From Candidatus Babeliales bacterium (GTDB lineage: Bacteria; Babelota; Babeliae; Babelales; JACPOV01), in contig JAGVLQ010000017.1 in assembly GCA_020054235.1 (NCBI GenBank), positions 1 to 64,000 of the forward strand: a DNA stretch of 64,000 bases, in the 5' to 3' direction. A program made the position numbers and the translations under genes. This document shows positions 44,389 to 54,834 of this stretch, piece by piece. The notes beneath the pieces were generated by a model. That model had not been told where the DNA came from. It did no database searches and worked only from the letters and a program-made list of their open reading frames with translations. Each line of letters opens with the position of its first letter. Within the stretch, counting starts at the first letter, position 1.

Positions 44389-46758
44389 ATGAACAATATG
44401 TCAAACAAAAATATTCATGAAATTGTGCCGGATATACTTCCGATAGTTCCTACTATGGACGTCGTGGTATTTCCACAAATGATTGTTCCATTGCTTGTAC
44501 TTGATGAACGTATCATTGCAGGTATTCAGAAAAGTTTAGATGAATCCAAATTAATTTTATTGCTCGCATCAAAAAAGGAAATGGACGATTATCAAGGCGC
44601 TATAGGAACACAAGACTTATATCAAATAGGAACGGTAGCTACCATTATGAGATTAATAAAAATCCCAGAGGGTGGTATAAAAATACTTGTTCAGGGATTA
44701 TGTAAAGCACAAGCAAATAATATTATTACCCAAGATAACATGCTCGTTGCAACAGTAAAACCAATTATTACCGAAATAATGAGCAATGATCCTGAAATAG
44801 AAGCTCAAGTTAAAAATATTAAACAATTAGTTGAAAAAATGGATGCAAATGGTCAATCATTTAGCCCAGATTTTTGCTCTATTCTTTCTAAAATGCATGA
44901 TCCACAAAAAATTGGTGATTTTATTCTTTCCCATTTGAATATTAGCGTTGGAGAAGCGCAAGAATTGTTAGAATCACAAACAATTTTTGAATTTCTTGAG
45001 GGATTGTATATTTTACTATCCCGTGAACTTGAAGTTGTTGAAATTCAAGAACGCGTAAAAAATAATGCACGCGAATCTATGAATAAATCACAAAAAGAAT
45101 ATTATTTGCGCGAACAATTGAAAGCCATTAAAAAAGAGCTTGGCGAAGATGAACTTGAAGATATCGAAGTTATGCGTGATAAACTTGAAACAATTCCCAT
45201 GCCAGAAGAAGCCTATAAAGAAATTACGCGCCAGATCAATCGATTAGAACGCACTGCTGCAGATTCCATGGAAGCAGCTGTTATACGAAACTATCTAGAC
45301 TGGATGTTTGCCTTACCATGGAAGAAAGAAACTGAAGATAATCTTGATATTAAACATGCAAAACAAATATTAGATGAAGATCATTATGGGCTCAAAGAAA
45401 TCAAGGAACGCATTCTTGACTTTATTTCGGTAAAAAACCTTAAACAAAATGGTACAACGCCTATAATCTGTTTTGCTGGTCCTCCAGGAGTTGGTAAAAC
45501 TTCTTTAGGACAGTCAATCGCAAAATGCTTAGGAAGAGAATGTTTCCGTGTATCATTGGGCGGTGTAAAAGATGAGGCAGAAATTCGTGGCCATCGTCGT
45601 ACCTATGTTGGTGCCATGCCTGGACGCTTTATTCAAGGATTCAGAAAAGTAAAATCTTGTAACCCGGTTATTATCATAGATGAGCTTGATAAAATTGGCG
45701 CTGATTTTCGTGGTGACCCATCAGCTGCATTACTTGAAGTTTTAGATCCTCAACAAAACTCAACTTTTTATGATAACTATCTTGGCGTACCCTTTGACTT
45801 ATCAAAAGTTCTTTTTATTGCAACAGCAAATTCATTAGAGACAATTTCTGAGCCATTGCGCGATCGTATGGAAATTATTCAACTCTCAGGTTATACCCTA
45901 GAAGAAAAGCTCAGTATTGCAAACCAATATCTAACTAAGCGCGCTATTTCTGACGCCGGACTTGAAAAGCATCCAATTAACTTTAATGATGAAGTACTGA
46001 AAGAACTTATTATAAGCTATACAAGAGAATCTGGTTTACGACAACTAGATCGTAACCTTCGCACTCTCTGCTCAAAAGCTGCACGTGCAATTGTTGAACA
46101 AGATAAGTTATTGGCATTTAATCCAAAAAATCTCGATGAATTTTTAGGTCCACGAAAATTTGCTCAAGATGAAGCTAACATGGAAAATCAAATCGGCGTT
46201 ACTAATGGGCTTGCATGGACTGCATATGGCGGTGACATGCTCAAAATTGAAGCCGTCGTTATGCCCGGCCGTGGCAAATTATTATTAACAGGTCATCTTG
46301 GTAATGTAATGAAAGAATCTGCTCAAGCAGCTGTAAGTTATGCCCGAGCACATTCAAAAGAATTTGGTATTTCAAGTAAAATGTTTACGCACTATGATTT
46401 ACATATTCACGTTCCAGCAGGTGGCATACCAAAAGATGGCCCTTCTGCAGGTATTACCATGCTAACTTCAATTTTATCTGCACTTACAGGACGACCAATT
46501 AATGCTCAATATGCTATGACTGGTGAATTAAATTTACATGGTGAAGTTATGCCAATAGGTGGTGTGAAGGAAAAAATATTAGCAGCAAAACGAAACAAAA
46601 TTTCACATGTAATTTTCCCCCTAAAAAACAAATCCGATTTCACAGGACTTGAAGAAATTGCAAAAGACATAGATATTATATGGGTAAATCATGCGGATGA
46701 AGTTATAGAACATGTACTTATGAAAACACCAGAAAAGAAATATAAAAACAGACTATGA
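44389..46758 (+). CDS. lon: ATP-dependent Lon protease (LonA)
   Basis: I take the ATG at 44389, directly after AAGGGGGAG; an upstream TTG at 44344 has no site. The 789-aa protein contains the N-terminal LON domain (PIVPTMDVVVFPQMIVPLLV) and a coiled-coil linker. The AAA+ module has Walker A GPPGVGKTS near residue 365 and Walker B VIIIDELDKIG. The C-terminal protease has the Ser/Lys dyad in DGPSAGI (about 685) and GGVKEKILAAKR (about 726). It degrades misfolded and regulatory proteins in the cytoplasm. It overlaps the sugar kinase gene by 4 nt. Confidence 0.97.
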   Translation: MNNMSNKNIHEIVPDILPIVPTMDVVVFPQMIVPLLVLDERIIAGIQKSLDESKLILLLASKKEMDDYQGAIGTQDLYQIGTVATIMRLIKIPEGGIKILVQGLCKAQANNIITQDNMLVATVKPIITEIMSNDPEIEAQVKNIKQLVEKMDANGQSFSPDFCSILSKMHDPQKIGDFILSHLNISVGEAQELLESQTIFEFLEGLYILLSRELEVVEIQERVKNNARESMNKSQKEYYLREQLKAIKKELGEDELEDIEVMRDKLETIPMPEEAYKEITRQINRLERTAADSMEAAVIRNYLDWMFALPWKKETEDNLDIKHAKQILDEDHYGLKEIKERILDFISVKNLKQNGTTPIICFAGPPGVGKTSLGQSIAKCLGRECFRVSLGGVKDEAEIRGHRRTYVGAMPGRFIQGFRKVKSCNPVIIIDELDKIGADFRGDPSAALLEVLDPQQNSTFYDNYLGVPFDLSKVLFIATANSLETISEPLRDRMEIIQLSGYTLEEKLSIANQYLTKRAISDAGLEKHPINFNDEVLKELIISYTRESGLRQLDRNLRTLCSKAARAIVEQDKLLAFNPKNLDEFLGPRKFAQDEANMENQIGVTNGLAWTAYGGDMLKIEAVVMPGRGKLLLTGHLGNVMKESAQAAVSYARAHSKEFGISSKMFTHYDLHIHVPAGGIPKDGPSAGITMLTSILSALTGRPINAQYAMTGELNLHGEVMPIGGVKEKILAAKRNKISHVIFPLKNKSDFTGLEEIAKDIDIIWVNHADEVIEHVLMKTPEKKYKNRL

Positions 46759-47855
46759 AGAAAGTACTTACTATAGGCAGTGCAACACAAGACATTTTTA
46801 TCGAGTACCAAAGTCCCCAGGCAAAATTGCTTGGGGACAACTCTTTATCTCAAACTTGCTCATATCTTCTGATTGCAGAAGGATGCAAAATTGAAGTTAC
46901 AAATTTGTTGTATACAACCGGCGGTGGCGCAACTAATAGCGCTGCATCATTTAAAAAACTTGGATTTGAGGTAGCATCATTTTTTCAAATCGGTGATGAT
47001 CAACAAGGCAAAGAAATTATTCAAACGCTAAACCCATTAGGAATTGATTTGAATCTTGTACAAACAACGCAAGAACACCAAACAGGCCGTTCGTTTATTT
47101 TACCATCACCTATCGGCAATCGTCCTATTCTTGCATATCGCGGCGCAAATGCATTTTTAAAAGAAACTGAATTGCCTTTAGCACACCTTAATAATTTTGA
47201 TCTTTTGTATATAACTTCATTAAGTGGTCAATCATCTAGCTGTTTAAAAATGCTGGCAAAAACAGCCCAAGAAAAAGGTGTTATCGTAGTAACAAATCCT
47301 GGCAAAAGCCAGCTTGCTACAGGTGCCGAAAAATTAAAAGCTGCTCTGCCCTATATTTCTATTTTTTTGTGCAATGCAACTGAAGCTGCACAACTGATGC
47401 ATTCTTTAGTATCAGACAAAAAAGAATATGCTCCATTAAAAAATTCTTCCGACACTACATTGCCACAATTACTACAAAAGCCGCTCATGCATAAAAATAA
47501 ACGTTGCGATCTTCATGCTTTTTTCAAACTTGTGCATGATTCTGGGCCCAGTATAGTTGTTGTTACTAATGGTGCTGAAGGCGTTTACCTCAGTGATAAA
47601 AAAAATATTTATTTTCAAGAAAGCCGGGCAACAAAAGTTGTTAGTACCGTAGGTGCTGGCGATGCTTTCGGCTCAACCTTTGTTGCATCATTACTACAAA
47701 ACTTTTCAATTGAGCAAGCACTTAAATATGGTGTTTGCAATGCAGCCTCAGTAATTAACTATGCGGGAGCAAAAGAAGGTTTATTAACATTTGAAGATCT
47801 TGATACTTATCTGAAAAAAAATCCATTGAAAGCAACAAGATCTTTTGATTTATAA
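46755..47855 (+). CDS. PfkB-family (ribokinase-like) kinase
   Basis: The 366-aa protein has the two PfkB signatures. GGGATNSAASFKKLGFEVASF lies near residue 57, and VSTVGAGDAFGSTFVASLLQ near residue 300, with catalytic Asp in GAGD. VVTNGAEGVYL precedes it. The family phosphorylates sugars, adenosine or related alcohols at a primary hydroxyl. The exact substrate cannot be read from the sequence, though adenosine or ribose is likely for such a lid. The ATG overlaps the lon stop (ATGA), so the two are translationally coupled, an unusual pairing. Confidence 0.85.
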   Translation: MKKVLTIGSATQDIFIEYQSPQAKLLGDNSLSQTCSYLLIAEGCKIEVTNLLYTTGGGATNSAASFKKLGFEVASFFQIGDDQQGKEIIQTLNPLGIDLNLVQTTQEHQTGRSFILPSPIGNRPILAYRGANAFLKETELPLAHLNNFDLLYITSLSGQSSSCLKMLAKTAQEKGVIVVTNPGKSQLATGAEKLKAALPYISIFLCNATEAAQLMHSLVSDKKEYAPLKNSSDTTLPQLLQKPLMHKNKRCDLHAFFKLVHDSGPSIVVVTNGAEGVYLSDKKNIYFQESRATKVVSTVGAGDAFGSTFVASLLQNFSIEQALKYGVCNAASVINYAGAKEGLLTFEDLDTYLKKNPLKATRSFDL

Positions 47856-47871
47856 AAATTTTTGCAGTTTG

Positions 47872-48474
47872 TTATATCCCCTTTAGATATTTTTTAACAT
47901 CTTCAACTGCTTTTTGACGATGTGATATATATGAAATTCCATAATCGTCTAGTTCATCAAGAGTATAGTTATATCCTTCAGGAACAAATATTTGTCGGTA
48001 TGGTAATTGCTTTCGTGGTACACCTCGCGGCTGTTGAGTAATATGCCCCTCTAATTGACCTTTGAAAAGTTCAATCTTGCCATCTGGGTGCGCTAAAGCC
48101 AAAAAAACAACAAATTTTGCTTGTCGTTTTTCTAAAGGAATATTTATAAGTTTATCTAAAAGAAATGCCACCTTCTGCGCATCAGTTTTATTTTCTCCTG
48201 CGTAACGAGACGAGTAAACACCCGGTTGGCCACCCAATGCATCTACCTCAAGACCACCATCATCGGCAAGCGTTAAGAGTCCAGCCATCTTGGCATAAGT
48301 TTGTGCTTTTTTTGTAACATTCTCCTCATAAGTAGTACCCGTCTCTTCTACATCATAGGTAATAGCAAGATCCTCTAAAGAAAGAATTTCATATTCAAGA
48401 TCTGTAAAATAGTTTTTAAACCGTTCTAATTTACCTTTATTATGGGTCGCAATAAGTAGTTTTGGCTTTTTCAT
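47872..48474 (-). CDS. rdgB: XTP/dITP pyrophosphatase (RdgB/HAM1)
   Basis: The enzyme removes non-canonical purine triphosphates from the nucleotide pool. The 200-aa sequence has IATHNKGKLERFK at the N-terminus. LADDGGLEVDALGGQPGVYSSRYAG matches the active-site loop, with Gly for Ser in the usual DDSG. FVPEGYNYTLDEL and ISHRQKAVE close the protein. Length is normal. It is convergent with the kinase gene, 16 nt away. The Ser-to-Gly change is conservative in place and does not argue against activity. Confidence 0.92.
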   Translation of the reverse strand: MKKPKLLIATHNKGKLERFKNYFTDLEYEILSLEDLAITYDVEETGTTYEENVTKKAQTYAKMAGLLTLADDGGLEVDALGGQPGVYSSRYAGENKTDAQKVAFLLDKLINIPLEKRQAKFVVFLALAHPDGKIELFKGQLEGHITQQPRGVPRKQLPYRQIFVPEGYNYTLDELDDYGISYISHRQKAVEDVKKYLKGI

Positions 48475-48644
48475 AGGTTTTTTCTCATAAAATTTTAAAA
48501 TGGTTCTTTTATTGTAAAGGTATTTAAAGAACTTTGTAACTAAGCATATTTTTGATAATCTAAAAAAAATACAAATATTATTACCAAGACTTTACAATAC
48601 CCAATCAATGGACTACTTTAAAGTTATAAAGATTTTATGACTGA

Positions 48645-50084
<1,440 letters not shown>

Positions 50085-50088
50085 TCCT

Positions 50089-50328
50089 ATGAATCTTACA
50101 ATTTTAACACCTGAAGAAAAAAAGATTATGCATATTGCCTGGATAGAAATTAATACTTCTGCTGGGAATTTTGTCATTCAACCAAATCATGCACCAACTA
50201 TTTTCTCAATTTCGCCTCACCAACCAATTACCATCTGCTTGACAAATGGCAAACAAGAAACTTTTACTAAGCCTGGCGGTATCTTAGAAGTCCAAAGAGA
50301 TTCGGTCTTATTGTTAGTTGATCAATAA
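50089..50328 (+). CDS. atpC: F-type ATP synthase epsilon subunit, N-terminal domain only
   Basis: The 79-aa product matches only the beta-sandwich of epsilon: WIEINTSAGNFVIQPNHAPTIF then ISPHQPI and GGILEVQRDSVLLLVDQ. The C-terminal two-helix domain, which in most bacteria makes the inhibitory contact with F1, is absent. The stop is followed by a normal intergenic gap to the HerA gene, with no frame continuing the helices. A rotor stalk cap without the inhibitory arm is inferred. Position directly after atpD supports the call. Confidence 0.85.
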   Translation: MNLTILTPEEKKIMHIAWIEINTSAGNFVIQPNHAPTIFSISPHQPITICLTNGKQETFTKPGGILEVQRDSVLLLVDQ

Positions 50329-50342
50329 AATAAAGAAAACTC

Positions 50343-51950
50343 GTGAAATTTTTAGGACATATTCTTTCTGGCTCACTTACTGATGGATTTTTGTTTCGCA
50401 TTAATCCTCAAGCTGACATTGAACAAATTAAAACTGGAAAGTTTGTTTCTGTTATCAGCAAAAATTATACCTATTTCTCCTTGATTACCGATCTTTCTTT
50501 GGAAGTTACCCATCCTGATATATTACTGTTTCCACCAACAGCACAAGAAAAACTTCTTTCTCGTATTTTACAAAAAAAAGATATCTATGCTACAGCACGT
50601 TTAAAACCTATGCTTATGGTCAATAAACAACAGCAAATTATGCCTGTCAAAACAATTCCGGCACATTTTTGCGAAGTTTTTGAAGCCAGCAAAAAAGATG
50701 TCGCCTTAATTTTTGGCGACGAAAAAGAACCAACAAAAAAATTTTTTAACATTGGTCAACCACTTGATATGGAAACACCAGTATGCCTAGATCTTGAACG
50801 GTTAACCGAACGCAGCAATGGCATTTTCGGCAAAACAGGAACAGGAAAAACATTCTTAACAAGAGTGGTATTAGCAGGGCTCATTAAAAATGAAAAAGCT
50901 ATCAATTTGATTTTTGATATGCATAGTGAATATGGTTTACAAGCGCGTAAAGAAGGTGGCGATAAATCATTCGTCAAAGGATTAAAAACTTTGTTCAATG
51001 ATAAAGTTGCAATTTTTTCACTCGATCCTGACTCTACGCGCCGACGCGGCGGTTCTCCAGATGTTGAAATTGTTTTGCCTTATCAAGTAATTGCCGTTGA
51101 AGATATTATGTCATTGCAAGACGAACTTAATCTACATTCTACTGCTGTTGAGGCTGCATATTTAATTGCAGCCCGCTACAAACATGAGTGGCTTTCAGTC
51201 CTTTTAAGCCAAGGTGAAAACCTAAAAGAATTTGCTCTAGAGCTAGGGGCTCATCCTGAATCAATTGCCGCATTATATCGAAAATTAAAGCGTATTGAAC
51301 GTCTGCCTTTTTTAAAACCAAGTTCAGGCGGAGCATACAAAAATTTTTCAGTTATTGATCAAATGATGGAATATATTGATAAAGGTATTTCAATAATTGT
51401 TGAATTTGGTAACTATACATCTACCTTTTGTTATTTACTTATTGCCAATATTATAACGCGACGCATCCATCATGAATATGTTAATAAAACTGAGATTTTT
51501 TTGGGCTCTCATAAAAAAGAAGATGAGCCGCGTAAACTTATGATCACAATAGAAGAAGCACATAAATTTTTAAATCCACACGCAGCAAAACAAACAATCT
51601 TTGGCATTATTGCTCGTGAAATGCGCAAATATTATGTTTCATTATTAGTAGTAGATCAACGTCCTTCGGGTATTGATGAAGAAATTATTTCTCAAATTGG
51701 TACCAAAATTGTTGCACAATTAAATGATGAAAAAGATATTGCAGCAGTTTTGAATGGGGTTTCTGGTGCTACCAATTTGCGCACAATTCTTGCCTCACTT
51801 GATAGTAAAAAGCAAGCGTTATTATTAGGCCATGCAGTTACTATGCCCGTCGTGGTTCAAACACGTGATTATGATGAGAAATTTTATCAAGCAATGAGCC
51901 CAAAAGTTTCTACTAAAGATATTAATCAACTTATTGAAGAAATTTATTAA
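50343..51950 (+). CDS. HerA-like DUF87 ATPase
   Basis: The 535-aa protein has an N-terminal HAS-type beta-barrel (about residues 1-90) and the HerA/FtsK ATPase core. Walker A is GIFGKTGTGKTFLTR (residue about 167). The Walker B equivalent is LMITIEEAHKFLNP, followed by the sensor/Arg region REMRKYYVSLLVVDQRPSGID. In archaea HerA works with NurA in DNA end resection. Bacterial relatives are DNA pumps or helicases, often of unknown role, and some are paired with nuclease or Sir2 partners in defence. No NurA or nuclease is adjacent here. The start is probably GTG at 50343. It sits 14 nt after atpC, apparently in one transcript. Confidence 0.85.
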   Translation: MKFLGHILSGSLTDGFLFRINPQADIEQIKTGKFVSVISKNYTYFSLITDLSLEVTHPDILLFPPTAQEKLLSRILQKKDIYATARLKPMLMVNKQQQIMPVKTIPAHFCEVFEASKKDVALIFGDEKEPTKKFFNIGQPLDMETPVCLDLERLTERSNGIFGKTGTGKTFLTRVVLAGLIKNEKAINLIFDMHSEYGLQARKEGGDKSFVKGLKTLFNDKVAIFSLDPDSTRRRGGSPDVEIVLPYQVIAVEDIMSLQDELNLHSTAVEAAYLIAARYKHEWLSVLLSQGENLKEFALELGAHPESIAALYRKLKRIERLPFLKPSSGGAYKNFSVIDQMMEYIDKGISIIVEFGNYTSTFCYLLIANIITRRIHHEYVNKTEIFLGSHKKEDEPRKLMITIEEAHKFLNPHAAKQTIFGIIAREMRKYYVSLLVVDQRPSGIDEEIISQIGTKIVAQLNDEKDIAAVLNGVSGATNLRTILASLDSKKQALLLGHAVTMPVVVQTRDYDEKFYQAMSPKVSTKDINQLIEEIY

Positions 51951-51962
51951 CCTTAAAACCTC

Positions 51963-51990
51963 TTGACTTTATTGCCTATTTTCATACATT
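51963..51990 (+). promoter_or_regulatory. Promoter of the exported glutamine synthetase gene
   Basis: TTGACT and TACATT are separated by 16 nt, giving a start near 51997 and a short leader with AAAGGAT before the ATG at 52036. The preceding gene ends at 51950, so the glutamine synthetase has its own promoter. Confidence 0.45.
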
Positions 51991-52035
51991 ACATCGCATA
52001 GACCAAATACATTTTCTAAATAAAGGATATAAATA

Positions 52036-53415
52036 ATGAAGAAGTTTTTTATTGGTTTTTCTTTTCTGATTATTGGCTATGCTCTTCACGCTGAATCTGA
52101 AGATAGGATAAGAACGATTCGTAATCAAAAAACGCGTTTTGTTGAATTTACTTTCACCGATATGCTTGGCAACAACAAATCTATTATACGGCCAATTCAA
52201 TTTTTAGAAACTGATTTAAAGCGTGGAATATTTTGTGATGGTTCATCTATTGTTGGCTGTAAACATATTACAGAAAGTGATATGCTCTTAATGCCTGATC
52301 TTGATTCAGTACGTTTTCTTCCATGGACTAATAATGAAACAAAAATGGCAAGTATTATCTGCAATATGCATGTAAATTGCGAAGAACCCTGCGAAATCGA
52401 TCCTCGCTACGTATTACGAAAAACCATTGAAAAGGCCTCTACTCTGGGGTATTCATTTTTGGTAGGCCCAGAACTAGAGTTTTATGTATTTAACAACCAA
52501 AATGATACCAAAGGAAACCTGGTTCCTTGCGATTCAATTGGATATATTGACTCACCTCAGAGCTGCAATGCTCCAAATATTCAAGCTCAAGTACTCAATT
52601 GCTTGTATGCACTTGACATTGACCCTCAAAAAATTCACCATGAAGTTGCACCTGGACAATATGAAATAGTCTTATATCACGATACTGCTTTGAAAATAGC
52701 TGATAAGCTGGCAGTTGCAAAACACAGCCTCAAAATGCTCGGAGCCTTGTATAATTTAAAAATTTCATTTATGCCAAAACCACTTTTTGGTCAAAACGGA
52801 AGTGGTATGCACATGCATTTTAGTTTAGTTGACAAACAAACCAATCAAAATCTGTTTTATCAAGCAGATAATGAAATCTATTTATCCCCAATTGCTCGTT
52901 CTTTTATTGCAGGCATTCTTGCACATACACGAGAAATGGCACTTATTTTTAACCCAAGTGTAAATTCTTACAAACGTTTAGTAGCTGGTTTTGAAGCCCC
53001 AATTTATGTTTGTTGTGGAACTAAAAACCGAAGTGCGCTAATTCGTATTCCACAAATAAATCCCGACGAAGCAAATGCAGCACGTGCAGAAATTCGTTGC
53101 CCAGATCCACTTTGTAATCCTTATCTAACAATTGCAGCGCTATTACAAGCAGGCTTAGATGGTATTGAAAAAAAACTATCATTGGATATTACCGCAGAAA
53201 ATCTTTATCAACTTGATTCTGCCACATTACTAGAAAAAAATATCGCTACCCTACCAGGGTCGCTAAGAGAAGCTATCAATTGCTTTCAATCAAGTGAATT
53301 TATGAAAGAACTACTGGGCGAACAATTATTTTACCGTTATCTTAATGAAAAGAAAAAAGAACTTCGCGAGTTTGAGATAGCAGTAACTGATTGGGAACTT
53401 GAAAGATATGCTTAA
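52036..53415 (+). CDS. Glutamine synthetase with an N-terminal signal peptide
   Basis: The 459-aa product is a GlnA-type glutamine synthetase (glutamate + ammonia + ATP to glutamine). The beta-grasp domain reads RFVEFTFTDMLGNNKS. Catalytic motifs are DGSSIVGCKHITESDM, VGPELEFYVF, HHEVAPGQYEI, NGSGMHMHFSL, NPSVNSYKRLVAGFEAP, NRSALIRIP and AEIRCPDPLCNPYL. The NLYQL Tyr corresponds to the adenylylation site of GSI-beta. Unlike normal cytoplasmic enzymes it starts with a signal peptide, MKKFFIGFSFLIIGYALHA, cleavable before ESEDRI. A ribosome binding site fits this ATG, and no internal Met gives a usual GlnA start. Export is thus predicted, and the metal- and ATP-binding residues seem intact. Confidence 0.88.
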   Translation: MKKFFIGFSFLIIGYALHAESEDRIRTIRNQKTRFVEFTFTDMLGNNKSIIRPIQFLETDLKRGIFCDGSSIVGCKHITESDMLLMPDLDSVRFLPWTNNETKMASIICNMHVNCEEPCEIDPRYVLRKTIEKASTLGYSFLVGPELEFYVFNNQNDTKGNLVPCDSIGYIDSPQSCNAPNIQAQVLNCLYALDIDPQKIHHEVAPGQYEIVLYHDTALKIADKLAVAKHSLKMLGALYNLKISFMPKPLFGQNGSGMHMHFSLVDKQTNQNLFYQADNEIYLSPIARSFIAGILAHTREMALIFNPSVNSYKRLVAGFEAPIYVCCGTKNRSALIRIPQINPDEANAARAEIRCPDPLCNPYLTIAALLQAGLDGIEKKLSLDITAENLYQLDSATLLEKNIATLPGSLREAINCFQSSEFMKELLGEQLFYRYLNEKKKELREFEIAVTDWELERYA

Positions 53416-53428
53416 ATAGTCAGCGAGT

Positions 53429-53453
53429 AGGGGAGTTTCACTCCCCTCTTTTC
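53429..53453 (+). terminator. Rho-independent terminator after the glutamine synthetase
   Basis: An 8-bp perfect stem AGGGGAGT/ACTCCCCT with a 3-nt loop is followed by a T-rich CTTTTCTCTTT. It ends 13 nt into the gap after the stop. Confidence 0.88.
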
Positions 53454-53508
53454 TCTTTGATGATCTAATACTATAATGAACAAGAAATGATCTTCATGGA
53501 GGAAATTT

Positions 53509-54075
53509 ATGCTTAAACAAAAACATATTTTTTTTACGTTCCTATTAATTACCCTACAGAGTAAAATCCAACCAAACGAACCAATAAAAACACGAGAACA
53601 TATTCTTTTGCACAATTATCTTCTTTTAACTTCAAAAGCGGCTTGGCTCCGCAGTACAAACTATGGAATTTGTGCTTCACGAATTTCAAATTATATAGGT
53701 GACTATTATGATGGCGCCGATGAGCAAGCACCAAAAAATTTAAACAAATTATCCTTTGCACAGAAAAAACAAATTTTAACAAATATTGGTAGGGAATCGC
53801 ATCAGTATCCTTACGGTATTATACAGATAGTATTTGATAAACAGGCAGAATTTAAACCTGCTCAATTATATGAATCTAAAAGCCCTTATGAGATGATGCT
53901 CAATTTACATCTCTATTTTGGCCTCAAAATAGGCCATCTTAAAAATCAAACAAAAGAATCAATCTGGTCAATGCCGCTTAAAGAAAAAGCAAAACTATTT
54001 GACCAACTTTCAAAAGAGGCACAGTATGAAATTCATCAACAATGGATGCATTTTATCGCTCATGAACTAATTTGA
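53509..54075 (+). CDS. Exported protein of unknown function
   Basis: The 188-aa product has a short signal peptide (HIFFTFLLITLQSKIQP) and a helical body with several conserved-looking aromatic motifs (NYIGDYYDGADEQAP, SPYEMMLNLHLYFGLKIG and QQWMHFIAHELI). No domain is recognised. GGAGG precedes the ATG, and TATAAT at 53472-53477 may be its -10. It follows the exported glutamine synthetase but behind a terminator, so it is a separate unit. It overlaps the convergent HAD gene by 9 nt. Confidence 0.65.
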   Translation: MLKQKHIFFTFLLITLQSKIQPNEPIKTREHILLHNYLLLTSKAAWLRSTNYGICASRISNYIGDYYDGADEQAPKNLNKLSFAQKKQILTNIGRESHQYPYGIIQIVFDKQAEFKPAQLYESKSPYEMMLNLHLYFGLKIGHLKNQTKESIWSMPLKEKAKLFDQLSKEAQYEIHQQWMHFIAHELI

Positions 54076-54819
54076 AGTTTTACGCAAAAGGGAATTTAGA
54101 TCCATCCCCTTCTTATATAAAACTGCTTCAATACCAACTTTTTTTGCAGCATCAATATTTTCTTGTTGATCATCAAAAAAAATAGTCTCTTGTGCATTTA
54201 AATTATGCTCTTGCAAAAGATAGTTAAAAATTTCTTGCTGAGGCTTAACCAATTCTATTTTACATGAAGCAATCACATCATCAAAAAGATCAAATACATT
54301 CTGATGAGCGTTTTGTAAAAGAGCAAGAAGCTCATGATCAATATTAGTAAGCATTAGAACATTATAGCGACTATTATTTTTTAGCGTATGAATAAAATTA
54401 AGTAATTTTTTATTAACATACATCGCAGATACTCTACCTTTACTGTCAAAAGCTTGCGTAAAAAAACCTTGTATAAGTGCTGCATCATCGGAATGCTTAA
54501 AATATTTTTGATCATTCAAGGTATAAATAAATGTTATAATTTTATCAAAAACCTCTTTACCTAATAACTTTCCGCGTTGCCATTCGCAAAAAGAATACGG
54601 TAAAAAAATACCACGATAAGCAATCTTTTCTTGAAATTCACCTGGCATTTCTAAGCGCATTTTATCAAGAATAACATAATACATTCTATAAGGAGTTATG
54701 CCATACCTACTTAAAAATTTAAGCGTATTAAAAACACCTATTTTTCGTAAAATAAGTGAGGATTTTAAAAAAAATAAAACACCATATAAATCAAAAACAA
54801 CTGTTTTAATAATTGCCAT
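54067..54819 (-). CDS. HAD-superfamily hydrolase (YihX-like)
   Basis: The 250-aa protein has HAD motif I in VVFDLYGVL (Asp10, second Asp replaced by Tyr, as in some YihX-like phosphatases with FDLGNV). Motif II lies in MLTNIDHELL (Thr), motif III Lys in VKPQQEIF, and motif IV in IFFDDQQENI. A helical cap lies between about residues 20 and 110. It would dephosphorylate a small sugar phosphate or similar in the cytoplasm. The Tyr variant may favour a phosphatase of altered specificity or a non-catalytic role. It is 15 nt downstream of the HMA gene on the same strand. Confidence 0.8.
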   Translation of the reverse strand: MAIIKTVVFDLYGVLFFLKSSLILRKIGVFNTLKFLSRYGITPYRMYYVILDKMRLEMPGEFQEKIAYRGIFLPYSFCEWQRGKLLGKEVFDKIITFIYTLNDQKYFKHSDDAALIQGFFTQAFDSKGRVSAMYVNKKLLNFIHTLKNNSRYNVLMLTNIDHELLALLQNAHQNVFDLFDDVIASCKIELVKPQQEIFNYLLQEHNLNAQETIFFDDQQENIDAAKKVGIEAVLYKKGMDLNSLLRKTSN

Positions 54820-54834
54820 CCTTCCTATATTTTC

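Noticed and set aside
47872-48474. RdgB as an inactivated enzyme because DDSG reads DDGG
   Set aside because: The Asp residues and all other motifs are present, and Ser at this position is not clearly essential.
50343-51950. HerA-like gene as part of a phage-defence system
   Set aside because: No NurA, nuclease, Sir2 or other defence partner is next to it; neighbours are ATP synthase and glutamine synthetase genes.
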